Below, piece by piece: positions 44,799 through 53,032 of a DNA stretch of 64,000 nucleotides. How positions within the stretch are numbered: position 1 is the first letter of the stretch; every line of letters starts with the position of its first letter. The notes under the pieces were generated by a model that saw only the letters and a list, made by a program, of their open reading frames with translations, did not search any database and was not told where the DNA came from. This stretch comes from Elstera cyanobacteriorum (GTDB lineage Bacteria; Pseudomonadota; Alphaproteobacteria; Elsterales; Elsteraceae), in contig NZ_NOXS01000028.1 in NCBI RefSeq assembly GCF_002251735.1, positions 1 through 64,000 of the forward strand. The letters are read 5' to 3'. Both the position numbers and the translations under genes were made by a program.

Positions 44799-45752
44799 AT
44801 GCGGATTTTGTTCATCACCGCCACCCGTCTCGGCGATGCGGTTCTGTCCACCGGCGTGCTCGGCGCGCTGCTGGCGGCGCATCCCGGCGCGCGGGTGACG
44901 GTGGCGGGCGGACCGGTCGCGGCAAGCCTATTTGCCGATGTTCCGGGGCTGGATGAGTTTATTCCGATGCCCAAGCAGAAGCGTGGCGGCCATTGGTTTT
45001 CCCTGTGGAAGCGCGTGGTTGGCCGTCGCTGGGACCGGGTGATCGACCTGCGCGGCTCCCTGATCGGCTATTGCCTGCGCGCGGGCCGGGTGCAGCGCTG
45101 GGGAACGCCGGGGACGCACGGTCACCGGGTCGAACAACTTGCCGCATGCTTCGGTTTCGATCCTATTCCCGCCCCGCGCCTGTGGATCGGCGAGGAAAGC
45201 CGACAGGCGGTTCAGACGTGGCTGAAGCCCGACCACCGGCCGCTGCTGGTGCTCGGTCCGACCGCCAATTTCATCGGCAAACAATGGCCGCTGGAGCGCT
45301 TCGCCGAACTGGCGCGGGCCCTGATCCAGCCGGGCGGGGCCTTGGCGGGGGCGCGGGTGCTATTGGTTGGCGCGCCTGCCGAACGTCCTGCTGCCGATCC
45401 GTTGTTCGCGGCCCTGCCGGAAGCGGAAGATGGCTTTGCGCTCGGTGATCTACGCCGGGTTGGCGCCGTGCTGGAAGCGGCCCGGCTGTATATCGGCAAT
45501 GACAGCGGGTTGATGCACTTGGCCGCTGCCGCTGGGGTGCCGACGCTCGGGCTGTTCGGCCCCAGCCCGCCCGATCTCTACGGCCCCTGGTCCGGCCTCG
45601 GGCCGACGGCCTCTGTAGCGACCGACCGGCCCTATCCGGCCCATTGGGAGCGGCTGAAGCAGGACCCCGGTTTCGTCGAACATATGATGGATGATTTGCC
45701 CGTGGCGCGCGCCTTGGCCGCTGCCGAAAACCTGCTGGCACGGGGCCGCTGA
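44799..45752 (+). CDS. Glycosyltransferase family 9 (heptosyltransferase-like)
   Basis: A 317-aa GT-B enzyme from the ATG at 44799 (MRILFITATRLGDAVLSTGVLGALLAAHPG), after GCAGGATC. Typical GT9 features are the RLGDAVLSTG start and the C-terminal YIGNDSGLMHLAAAAGVPTLGLFGPS donor-binding motif. It probably adds heptose or a related sugar to lipopolysaccharide core or a glycan. Its stop shares one base with the next ATG. Confidence 0.88.
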   Translation: MRILFITATRLGDAVLSTGVLGALLAAHPGARVTVAGGPVAASLFADVPGLDEFIPMPKQKRGGHWFSLWKRVVGRRWDRVIDLRGSLIGYCLRAGRVQRWGTPGTHGHRVEQLAACFGFDPIPAPRLWIGEESRQAVQTWLKPDHRPLLVLGPTANFIGKQWPLERFAELARALIQPGGALAGARVLLVGAPAERPAADPLFAALPEAEDGFALGDLRRVGAVLEAARLYIGNDSGLMHLAAAAGVPTLGLFGPSPPDLYGPWSGLGPTASVATDRPYPAHWERLKQDPGFVEHMMDDLPVARALAAAENLLARGR

Positions 45753-46792
45753 TGGCGCAGATTCTGATCACCGACGATGGCGTGTCTTTCGATGGCACCA
45801 GCCCCGATACCGGCCCCCTCGGCGGGGCAGAGGCTGCGGTTGTCGGCTTGGCCGAAGCCTTAGCCGCGCGCGGGCATGTGGTGACGGCGCTGACCCGCTG
45901 TTCCGCCCCCGTAACGGTACGCGGCGTTCACTGGCAGCCGATTGCCGGGGGCATCCCGGACGGGGCCGATCTTTACATCGCCAATCGCTCCCATCATCTG
46001 ATCGCCGCCTGCCCGCAGGCGAAACGCCGGATGTTCTGGATTCACAATCCGGCGGGTTATCTGCTGAAGCCGCGCTACCTGTGGCCCTTGTGGCGGACCA
46101 AGCCGGTGATCGTGTTTTCCGGGGTCTATCACGCCAGCACCTATCCGGCGTGGGCGCCGTCAGGCGGGCGGAAGATCGTGCCCTATGGGCTGCCGGAAGT
46201 GTTCCGCGCCGATAAAACCGAACGTCCGCCGCCCGCGCCGGTAGCGGTTTTCACCTCCAATCCCTTGCGCGGGCTGGAAGCCCTGCTCGACCTATGGGCG
46301 ACGCGCATTCACCCCGTCATGCCCGAAGCGCGGTTTCTGATCCACGCCGGACTCGGTACCTATCGCGGCGGTGCTGACCGGCACCGGGTGGCCATCGAAG
46401 CGGCTTTGGCGAAGGCCGATAGTCTTGCCGACAAGGGCGTGATCCGCCGCGACCCGCTGCCGCGTGCGGAACTGATCCCGGTGCTGAAAGCCGCCCGGCT
46501 GATGTTCTATGCCGGGGATGTGGGCGAAACCTTCTGCCTCGCGGTGGCCGAAGCCCAGGCGCTCGGCCTGCCCGCCGTGGTCCGGCCCATCGGGTCGCTG
46601 GCGGAGCGGGTGCGCGACGGGCAGACCGGCTTCGTCGCCCAAGATGATACCGCGATGGCGGCGCGGGCGCTCGATCTGTTGCGGGACGATGCGCTCTGGT
46701 CCGCCCAACACCGTGCAGCCTTGGCGGACCAAGGAAATTGGGGCTGGGATCAAGCCGCTGCCGAAATCGAAACCCTATTGGGGCACGGCTAA
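45752..46792 (+). CDS. Glycosyltransferase, GT-B fold (family 4-like)
   Basis: A 346-aa protein with GPLGGAEAAVVGLAEALAARGHVV near the N-terminus and a GT4-type C-terminal half (APVAVFTSNPLRGLEALLDLWA, then DVGETFCLAVAEAQALGLPAVV with the E-x-x-x-x-x-x-E pattern). Substrates are unknown. It overlaps the genes on both sides by one base (TGATG, TAATG), so the glycan genes are tightly coupled. Confidence 0.82.
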   Translation: MAQILITDDGVSFDGTSPDTGPLGGAEAAVVGLAEALAARGHVVTALTRCSAPVTVRGVHWQPIAGGIPDGADLYIANRSHHLIAACPQAKRRMFWIHNPAGYLLKPRYLWPLWRTKPVIVFSGVYHASTYPAWAPSGGRKIVPYGLPEVFRADKTERPPPAPVAVFTSNPLRGLEALLDLWATRIHPVMPEARFLIHAGLGTYRGGADRHRVAIEAALAKADSLADKGVIRRDPLPRAELIPVLKAARLMFYAGDVGETFCLAVAEAQALGLPAVVRPIGSLAERVRDGQTGFVAQDDTAMAARALDLLRDDALWSAQHRAALADQGNWGWDQAAAEIETLLGHG

Positions 46793-47820
46793 TGCGGTTG
46801 CTGCAAGCGATGGCCGGGGCCAAGCACGGCGGGGCGGAGGCGTTTTTCGAGCGGCTCGCGATCGCCTTCACCGAAGCCGGGGTCGATCAACGTCTGGTGA
46901 TTCGGCCCGACACGGCGCGGGAAGCGCGGTTGCGCCAGGGCGGCGTTACCGTGGAAACCCTGCCGTTCGGCGGTTTCTTCGATCTTTCGACCGGGCGCGG
47001 CCTCGCCCGGTTGGCGCGCGAGGCCGATATTCTGCTGACCTGGATGAACCGCGCGACGCGCTTTGCCCGTCCCACGGCGCGCACTCGCTTGGTGGCGCGC
47101 CTGGGCGGCTATTACGATCCGAAATACTATCGCCGCTGCGATTATCTGGTCGGTAATACCGAGGATATTTGCCGCTGGCTGCGCGACCAAGGGTTCCCAG
47201 CGGATCGCGTAATCTATCTGCCGAATTTCGTCGAACCGCAGAATGCTGCACCGCTGCCGCGCGAAGCGCTGACCGATCGCGCCGGGCCGCTGCTGCTGAT
47301 GCTGGGGCGGCTGCACACGAATAAAGCCTTCGATGTGGCGCTCGAAGCCCTGCCGTCGATTCCCGATGCGACCCTGTTGATTGCCGGGGAAGGGCCGGAG
47401 GACGCGACGCTGAAGGCGCAAGCCGACCGCCTGGGCGTGGCGGACCGCGTGCGGTTTCTCGGCTGGCGGTCGGATGGACCGGCGCTGCTAGCTTCGGTCG
47501 ATGCGCTGCTGGTCCCCTCCCGTCACGAGCCGCTTGGCAATGTCGTGCTGGAAGGCTGGGCGCAGCGCTGCCCGGTGATCGCGGCGGCGTCGGCAGGTCC
47601 GGCGTCATTGATCGTGGACAAGGTTTCTGGCCGTCTCGTGCCGGTCGAGGATGCCGGGGCGCTGGCGGCGGCGGTGCGCGAAACGCTGCACTCCGCCGAT
47701 GCGGGCCGCGATCTGGCGGCGGCGGGGTTCGAAAGCTTACAGCGGAATTTCTCGAAAGCCGCCGTCGTCGCGCGCTATCGTGATTTTTTCGACCGGATAG
47801 CACCGGAGGGTAGAGGCTGA
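46792..47820 (+). CDS. Glycosyltransferase family 4
   Basis: A 342-aa protein from the ATG at 46792 (MRLLQAMAGAKHGGAEAFFERLAIAF). GT4 hallmarks are LLLMLGRLHTNKAFDVALEAL, LLIAGEGPEDATL and VPSRHEPLGNVVLEGWAQRCPVIAA with its E-x7-E donor site. It lacks a membrane segment and should act on the cytoplasmic face. Its stop overlaps asnB by one base. Confidence 0.9.
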   Translation: MRLLQAMAGAKHGGAEAFFERLAIAFTEAGVDQRLVIRPDTAREARLRQGGVTVETLPFGGFFDLSTGRGLARLAREADILLTWMNRATRFARPTARTRLVARLGGYYDPKYYRRCDYLVGNTEDICRWLRDQGFPADRVIYLPNFVEPQNAAPLPREALTDRAGPLLLMLGRLHTNKAFDVALEALPSIPDATLLIAGEGPEDATLKAQADRLGVADRVRFLGWRSDGPALLASVDALLVPSRHEPLGNVVLEGWAQRCPVIAAASAGPASLIVDKVSGRLVPVEDAGALAAAVRETLHSADAGRDLAAAGFESLQRNFSKAAVVARYRDFFDRIAPEGRG

Positions 47821-49574
47821 TGTGCGGCATTGCGGGGATCATGCGGCGGGGCGGTGCCCCGGCTGACCGGGCCATTGTGCAACGGATGATCGACGCGCTG
47901 GCCCATCGCGGCCCTGATGGCGAAGGCATTCACCTGCAAGGGGCGGTCGCCCTGGCGCACCGCCGCCTGTCGATCATCGACCTGCAAACCGGCGATCAGC
48001 CGTTTCACGATCCGGCGGGCAACACGCTGATCGGCAATGGCGAGGTTTATAATTATATCGAACTGCGCGCCGATTTGGCCGGGCAGGTCACCTTCACCAC
48101 GACCAGCGACTGCGAACCGCCGCTGCACCTCTTCCGCCGCCAAGGCCTCGCCTATGCTGATCGGTTGCGCGGCATGTACGCGCTGGCCATCGCCGCCGCC
48201 GATGGGCGGCTGGTCCTGACGCGCGACCCGTTCGGCATTAAGCCGCTGTATTATGCCGAAGTGGCGGAGGGGCTGATCTTCGCCTCCGAACCGCAGGCGC
48301 TGTTCGCCAGCGGTTGGATCGCCCCGCGCCTCAACCCCCGCGCCCGCGATGAGCTGCTGCAAATGCAGTTCACCACAGGCGCCGAAACGATGTTCGAGGG
48401 CGTGTTCCGCCTGCTGCCCGGCGAAACCCTCGTCGCCGTCGATGGCCGCGTTACCGAGCGCAACCGCCGTGCCGCGCTGCCCGACGGCGGGCCGGAGACG
48501 ATCGACGAGGCAACCGCGCTCGACCGGTTGGATCAGGCCTTGGCCGACAGCGTGCGCGTCCATTGCCGGTCCGACGTGCCCTACGGCCTGTTCCTGTCGG
48601 GCGGCATCGATTCGGCGCTGGTGCTGAGCTATATGCGCGACGTGCATCCCGGCCCGGTCCAATGCTTCACCGTGGGATTTGACGGGGCCGCCGCCGACGA
48701 ACGCGCCGCCGCCCGCGCGGTCGCCGCCGCCTGCGGGGCGGAGTTCAACGAGGTTGGGTTCGGCGCGCGCGAATTTTGGGCGCTGTTGCCGCGCGTGGCG
48801 GTGGCGATGGACGATCCCGCCGCCGATTACGCGACGCTGCCGACCTTCCTGCTGGCGCAAACCGCCCGGCAGTCGCTAAAAGTCGTGCTGACCGGCGAGG
48901 GTGGGGACGAGATTTTCGGCGGCTACGGGCGCTACCGGTCGGTGATGCGGCCCTGGTGGTTGGGCGGAAAAGTGCTGCGCGGCAAGGGCACCTTCGCCCG
49001 GCTGGGGGTGCTGCGCAACGAGGGCGGCGCGTGGCGCGACGGCATCGCCACGGCGGAAATCCACGCGGCAACTCAGGGGCGCACCCGCCTGCAAACCGCC
49101 CAGGCGGTCGATTGCACCGATTGGCTGCCCCATGATCTGCTGACCAAGCTCGACCGCTGCCTGATGCGCAACGGGATGGAAGGGCGCACACCCTTCCTTG
49201 ATCCCGCCGTTGTCGCCGCCGGGTTCCGCCTGCCCGATACGCTGAAAGTCCGCGACGGCAAGGGCAAATGGATCCTGCGCCGCCTGCTGGAAAAGCGCCT
49301 ACCGCAGGCCGACGCTTTGGGCCGCAAGAAGGGCTTCACCGTTCCCGTTGGGGCTTGGTTGACCGCCGAAGGCGCGCGCCTTGGCCCGCTGCTCGCCCGC
49401 CAACCGTGCCTTGCCGAAATCGCCCGACCGGAGCGCGTGGCCGCCCTGGCGCACTCCAAGGAAAAGCACGCCGGTTTCGCCCTCTGGTCGCTGCTGTTCT
49501 ACGCCCTCTGGCACCGCGCGCAGATTGAGCGCGCGCCGATGGACGGCAGCGTGTGGGAGCTTCTGGCGGGGTGA
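47820..49574 (+). CDS. asnB: Asparagine synthase (glutamine-hydrolysing)
   Basis: A 584-aa protein with a class II glutamine amidotransferase domain (C2 nucleophile in MCGIAGIM, RGPDG, NGEVYNY) and a synthetase domain with the PP-loop LSGGIDSALVLSY. The GEGGDEIFGGYGRY and KLDRCLMRNGMEGRTPFLD segments are conserved. It may make asparagine, but asnB paralogues beside glycosyltransferases often serve glycan amidation. Placement at the end of the glycan operon fits that reading. Confidence 0.9.
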   Translation: MCGIAGIMRRGGAPADRAIVQRMIDALAHRGPDGEGIHLQGAVALAHRRLSIIDLQTGDQPFHDPAGNTLIGNGEVYNYIELRADLAGQVTFTTTSDCEPPLHLFRRQGLAYADRLRGMYALAIAAADGRLVLTRDPFGIKPLYYAEVAEGLIFASEPQALFASGWIAPRLNPRARDELLQMQFTTGAETMFEGVFRLLPGETLVAVDGRVTERNRRAALPDGGPETIDEATALDRLDQALADSVRVHCRSDVPYGLFLSGGIDSALVLSYMRDVHPGPVQCFTVGFDGAAADERAAARAVAAACGAEFNEVGFGAREFWALLPRVAVAMDDPAADYATLPTFLLAQTARQSLKVVLTGEGGDEIFGGYGRYRSVMRPWWLGGKVLRGKGTFARLGVLRNEGGAWRDGIATAEIHAATQGRTRLQTAQAVDCTDWLPHDLLTKLDRCLMRNGMEGRTPFLDPAVVAAGFRLPDTLKVRDGKGKWILRRLLEKRLPQADALGRKKGFTVPVGAWLTAEGARLGPLLARQPCLAEIARPERVAALAHSKEKHAGFALWSLLFYALWHRAQIERAPMDGSVWELLAG

Positions 49575-49582
49575 GGAGGGCA

Positions 49583-49726
49583 GAGGCGCTGCCTCCGCAC
49601 TCCGCTTAAGGGGCAACCGCCCCTTAAGAAACCGGGTTTCTGATGAGAAGCCTGAAAGTCTTTCAAGCAGAAACGGGATTGCCAAGGGACGGGGCCCTTG
49701 GCTGGGGCTCAGGGGCAAAGCCCCTG
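49583..49726. repeat. Cluster of five intergenic hairpins between convergent genes
   Basis: Five perfect inverted repeats lie in 144 bases: 49583-49595 (5-bp stem), 49605-49628 (10-bp stem, AACC loop), 49628-49640 (5 bp), 49682-49701 (7 bp) and 49710-49726 (7 bp, AAA loop). They separate asnB from the convergent binding-protein gene. None is followed by a T-run. The layout resembles REP-type palindromic intergenic sequence; copies elsewhere cannot be checked here. Confidence 0.6.
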
Positions 49727-49737
49727 ATGGTCGCTCT

Positions 49738-50838
49738 TCACAACTTCGGCCACGCCCGGTCAATATCCGCCTTGCGCAGCGTCGCCCGCAGGCTATCGAC
49801 GATGTCGCTGCGCGGCGGCAGCGGCGCGAAGCGGGGGGCGAGGTCGGGGGGCAGGGTGAGGTTCGGCAGGATTGGGCGGACGAACCCTTCGGCGAACAGG
49901 CGCTGGGCCGTTTCGGTCAGCGCAAAATTCATCCATAGTTTGCCGCCCGGCGCATTGCGGGCGTTTTTGACCAGCGAGAGTGTATAGGCGGCGCTGGCGG
50001 TGCCGTCGGCGGGCAGGATGATCTCGGCTTCGTCCATCCCGTCGAGATGTTTCACGCGCAGCCCATCGGCCTCAAAGGTAATCCACACGGGGATTTCACC
50101 GCGCAGAAAGCGCGTTTGGGCGGAGCCGGGGTCGATGCGCTGGACGTTGCCGGTCTTATGCAGCGCGGTGAAATACTCGATCCCCGGCCGCACCGAATCG
50201 AGACTGCCGCCCGCCGCGATATTAGCGGCAAAGGCCAGGGTCAGGCCCACGGTGGTCGTCTGCGGGTCGGGGTAGGTGATCGCGCCCTTAAACTCCGGCT
50301 TGCGCAGATCGGCCCAGGTGCGCGGTAGGGTCTTCACCAGCTTGCGGTTGACGACGAAGGCAATCGGCAAGGTATGCACGCCGACCCACAGGCCTTCGGC
50401 ATCCTTGGCCGCCCCGGGCAACCGATCGAGGTTGACCGGGCGGTGCGGCGCCAGCAGCCCCCGGCTGGCGGCATCGAGCGCGACCAGGGAGTAGAAATAG
50501 GCCGTATCGGCGGGCGGGCGCTCCCGCAGCCGGTCAAGCTGGGTGACGGTCGCAGTCGAGCCAAGGTCGGAATAGACCAGCGGCACATCGGGGTAACGCT
50601 GCCCGAACGCGCGCCCCACCGCGCCCCAATTGGCCCAGCCGAGGGCGGTATTGGCGGAGATGACGACGCCTTCCTTAGCGGCGGCCTCCGCCAGCGCCCG
50701 TTCGCCCGGGTAGAGTTCCGGCCCGTCGGTCAGCGGCGCAGCGTCGGTTTGGGCTGCGGCCCCGCGCGGTAGAAAAGCCAGTGTCCCGGCGGCAAGACCG
50801 GCAGTCAGCAAGGATCGGCGCTTCAAACGGGGCAGCAT
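49738..50838 (-). CDS. ABC-type iron(III)-like substrate-binding protein with Tat-type signal
   Basis: A 366-aa protein from the ATG at 50838; the upstream in-frame TTG is less likely. The N-terminus PRLKRRSLLTAGLAAGTLAFLPRGAAAQ has an Arg-Arg pair before a hydrophobic core, a Tat-like signal. The mature part resembles class II / FbpA-type binding proteins (LYSDLGSTATVTQLDRLRE, TWADLRKPEFKGAITYPDP, GEIPVWITFEADGL). No permease or ATPase gene is adjacent, so it is an orphan. The ligand is unknown. Confidence 0.82.
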   Translation of the reverse strand: MLPRLKRRSLLTAGLAAGTLAFLPRGAAAQTDAAPLTDGPELYPGERALAEAAAKEGVVISANTALGWANWGAVGRAFGQRYPDVPLVYSDLGSTATVTQLDRLRERPPADTAYFYSLVALDAASRGLLAPHRPVNLDRLPGAAKDAEGLWVGVHTLPIAFVVNRKLVKTLPRTWADLRKPEFKGAITYPDPQTTTVGLTLAFAANIAAGGSLDSVRPGIEYFTALHKTGNVQRIDPGSAQTRFLRGEIPVWITFEADGLRVKHLDGMDEAEIILPADGTASAAYTLSLVKNARNAPGGKLWMNFALTETAQRLFAEGFVRPILPNLTLPPDLAPRFAPLPPRSDIVDSLRATLRKADIDRAWPKL

Positions 50839-50853
50839 GGGCAATCCGCGGAA

Positions 50854-50889
50854 AAAGAAAAACCCTGCCGATCAGTATCGGCAGGGTCT
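50854..50889 (-). terminator. Rho-independent terminator of the cold-shock gene (minus strand)
   Basis: A perfect 11-bp stem (50889-50879 with 50874-50864) with a 4-base loop is followed on the minus strand by TTTTCTTTTT-like sequence (50864-50854). It lies 58 bases after the stop of the cold-shock gene and just before the binding-protein start. Confidence 0.92.
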
Positions 50890-50946
50890 AACCTTAGCAC
50901 GCCCTGAAAGACTATTCAGTCCTACAGCGCGTGATACAGACGGAGT

Positions 50947-51684
50947 TTAGTAGGAATCGCCGCTGGGAGCCGGGGCTTCGCCATCCAGTTCCAGGGTGCG
51001 GGCTTCCGGGCCTTTGTCGCGTTCAATCGAGGAGAAGCGGACGCGCTGACCCGGCTGCACATCGACAAGACCGGCGCGGCGCAGCACGGAAGCGTGCAGG
51101 AACACATCCTTCCCGCCCGAATCCGGGGTGATGAAGCCGAAGCCCTTGGTGGCATTAAACCACTTCACGGTGCCTTCGCCGGGTTCGCCAGCCGGGCCGC
51201 CACGGTCGAAACCGCCGCCACCGAAACCACCGCGATCCCCACGGTCGAAACCGCCGCCGAAGCCGCCGCGGTCGCCACGGTCATAACCGCCGCCGAAGCC
51301 GCCGCGATCCCCACGGTCAAAGCCGCCGCCGAAGCCGCCGCGATCCCCATAGCTATCGCCACGCGGCGGGCGCGGGCTGCGGGGCGGTTCGCCCTGCGGA
51401 TTTTCAACGGCCGTGGAGTCGTCGACTTCCAGCATGCGCGTGACTTGGCGGCCCTTCTTGCCGGGGGCGACTTCACAGGAAACCGTGGCCCCTTCCTTGA
51501 GCTGCTCCAGACCGGCGCGCTGAACCACCGACACGTGAACGAACACGTCTTCCGAGCCATCGGTCGGCTTAATAAAGCCAAAACCCTTGGTGGCCGAGAA
51601 CCACGTGACCGCGCCGCTCAGACGTTCCGTCGCCATCGGCGGACGGGGAGCAGACGAGGAAGAAAAAGACCCTTTGCGCATCAT
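50947..51684 (-). CDS. Tandem cold-shock-domain protein with RGG-repeat linker
   Basis: A 245-aa protein from the ATG at 51684; a second ATG follows at once. Two complete cold-shock domains are present. The first has GAVTWFSATKGFGFI and DVFVHVS; the second has GTVKWFNATKGFGFI and DVFLHAS, so both RNP1 and RNP2 motifs are intact in each. Between them lies a linker with four copies of a 12-13-residue RGGFGGGFDRGD-like repeat. Two-domain CSPs occur in alphaproteobacteria; the RGG linker adds a probable second RNA-binding or condensate-forming region. Terminator follows. Confidence 0.9.
   Translation of the reverse strand: MMRKGSFSSSSAPRPPMATERLSGAVTWFSATKGFGFIKPTDGSEDVFVHVSVVQRAGLEQLKEGATVSCEVAPGKKGRQVTRMLEVDDSTAVENPQGEPPRSPRPPRGDSYGDRGGFGGGFDRGDRGGFGGGYDRGDRGGFGGGFDRGDRGGFGGGGFDRGGPAGEPGEGTVKWFNATKGFGFITPDSGGKDVFLHASVLRRAGLVDVQPGQRVRFSSIERDKGPEARTLELDGEAPAPSGDSY
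51212..51358. repeat. 36-bp tandem repeat encoding the RGG linker
   Basis: Four consecutive units: 51212-51250 (39 bp), 51251-51286, 51287-51322 and 51323-51358 (36 bp each). They differ by few substitutions. They encode the Arg-Gly-Gly-Phe repeats. Near-identical copies suggest recent expansion and possible copy-number variation between strains. Confidence 0.85.
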
Positions 51685-52087
51685 GAACCGACAAACTCCG
51701 TACAACCGCCGAACGGCGGACTAGTCAACTTTTGGCCGGGCGAACTGAGACAGGTTGCGCGTCCCCTGCCTGACGCACAATGTCGCTCCGACCGAATTTG
51801 AACGTGATTGCTACGCACTGTTGGCGCTTAACCCTGCATCGGATTACCGCCGCCCTGAAGAACTTCCGATCGAATGCAGGGTACCGAAATCCGGCCCTGC
51901 CTCCTCTCTTCTTCCTGCGCGCATCCAGCTCAAAACCTGCCGAATGCGGCGCCGGTGAAAAGTACACTCACTCGTCACTTCCCACACGATACGCCATCCC
52001 AGCAACGAGCTTACGGGAGTTTCCACCCAGCAGCAAGGCGGATCGTTAGGAAGGCAAAAAAAACCAAATCCTGACGATTGTGTCAGA
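51685..52087. other. 400-base gene-free stretch upstream of the cold-shock gene
   Basis: No convincing gene lies here on either strand; the short open frames lack ribosome binding sites and family features. On the minus strand it is the 5' side of the cold-shock gene and probably holds its promoter and a long leader, as is usual for cold-shock mRNAs. I could not fix a -35/-10 pair. The distal end contains the terminator of the zevB-like gene. Confidence 0.6.
52056..52086 (-). terminator. Possible terminator of the zinc-uptake operon (minus strand)
   Basis: A 5-bp stem (52086-52082 with 52075-52071) and, seven bases on, a run of eight T on the minus strand (52063-52056). The stem is short and the T-run is displaced, so confidence is moderate. 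Confidence 0.45.
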
Positions 52088-53032
52088 TTAGACGGTCAGG
52101 GCGAGTAAAACTATCCCGCCAAGTGTGACAAGCGCAGGTCCGGTTAACCCCAGCACGGCGCGCACGCGGCGATTGTGGATCTGGTGGTCGGCCCAGCGCT
52201 GCACGGGCGCGCGGGCGACAAGGGTGAGAAGGCCGAGGCCGGTCATCGTAACCGCCATACCAAGGGCGATGGCGCTGACCATCAGCAGGCCCGCCAACCA
52301 CAGGCCGTTCGCCGCGCAGAAGACCAGCACGATAATCGCCCCGGTGCAGGGGACGGCCCCGGCGATCACGCCGGTCAGGCGCGCCCGCCAGCGGTCAGCA
52401 GCGGTGGCCGAAGGGGCGGGTGCATGCGCGTGGGGGGCGTGGCCCGGTCCGTGATCGTGGCCGCAGGCGGCAAGACTCTCCCCCCGGCGCAGCCGCTCGC
52501 TGGCGTCGATCAGGAACCACAGCCCGAGGGCGATCATCCCGGCATAGGCGATCAGGCGGATTTCCCGGCTGCTTTCGAAATCGGGGCCGGGGTGGCCGTT
52601 GAACAGAAGAAAGAGCCCGAGGACAATGGCCAGCGCCGCCGCCACATGGGTTAGTGCAATGCGCAGCCCCATCCAAAGCCCGTCGCGCAGCCGGGCGCGG
52701 TGCGCCAGGAAATAGGAAATAACGATCATCTTGCCGTGGCCGGGGCCAGCGGCATGGGCAACACCATAGAGGAAGGCCAAACCAACGGCGGTCACGAGGC
52801 TGCGCCAGGAGTGTTCGGCGCGCAGGTCGGCCAAGAGTTTGCGAAATCCGAGCGCGGCGGCGCGTTGCTGCTGGGCGAGCCAACGGAAGGGGGCGAGGCT
52901 CTCCTCCCCGGTCGGGGCGGCGGCACTCGTCGCTGGGCCAAGGTTACGCATCGGCCCGGATTGGGCGAGGGCCGGGGCGAGCGGGAGCATTAGGCCCGCC
53001 AGCAGCCCGAGCAGCAGGATCAGTCGGCGCAT
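52088..53032 (-). CDS. zevB: NicO/RcnA-like metal transporter, ZevB-like
   Basis: A 314-aa membrane protein with a signal-like N-terminus. The metal-transport motif HAAGPGHGKMIVISYFLAHRA is present. A His-rich loop (ACGHDHGPGHAPHAHAP) lies in the middle, and TGVIAGAVPCTGAIIVLVF follows. The family is annotated as nickel/cobalt efflux. In Haemophilus, however, a NicO-like protein (ZevB) works with a DUF1007 partner (ZevA) in zinc uptake. The Zur-type box upstream of this gene set supports a zinc role. It overlaps zevA by 13 bases. Confidence 0.8.
   Translation of the reverse strand: MRRLILLLGLLAGLMLPLAPALAQSGPMRNLGPATSAAAPTGEESLAPFRWLAQQQRAAALGFRKLLADLRAEHSWRSLVTAVGLAFLYGVAHAAGPGHGKMIVISYFLAHRARLRDGLWMGLRIALTHVAAALAIVLGLFLLFNGHPGPDFESSREIRLIAYAGMIALGLWFLIDASERLRRGESLAACGHDHGPGHAPHAHAPAPSATAADRWRARLTGVIAGAVPCTGAIIVLVFCAANGLWLAGLLMVSAIALGMAVTMTGLGLLTLVARAPVQRWADHQIHNRRVRAVLGLTGPALVTLGGIVLLALTV

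Noticed and set aside
52125-52654. Plus-strand open frames opposite the NicO-like gene
   Set aside because: They are antisense to a clear membrane protein gene with overlapping partner zevA and show no domain.
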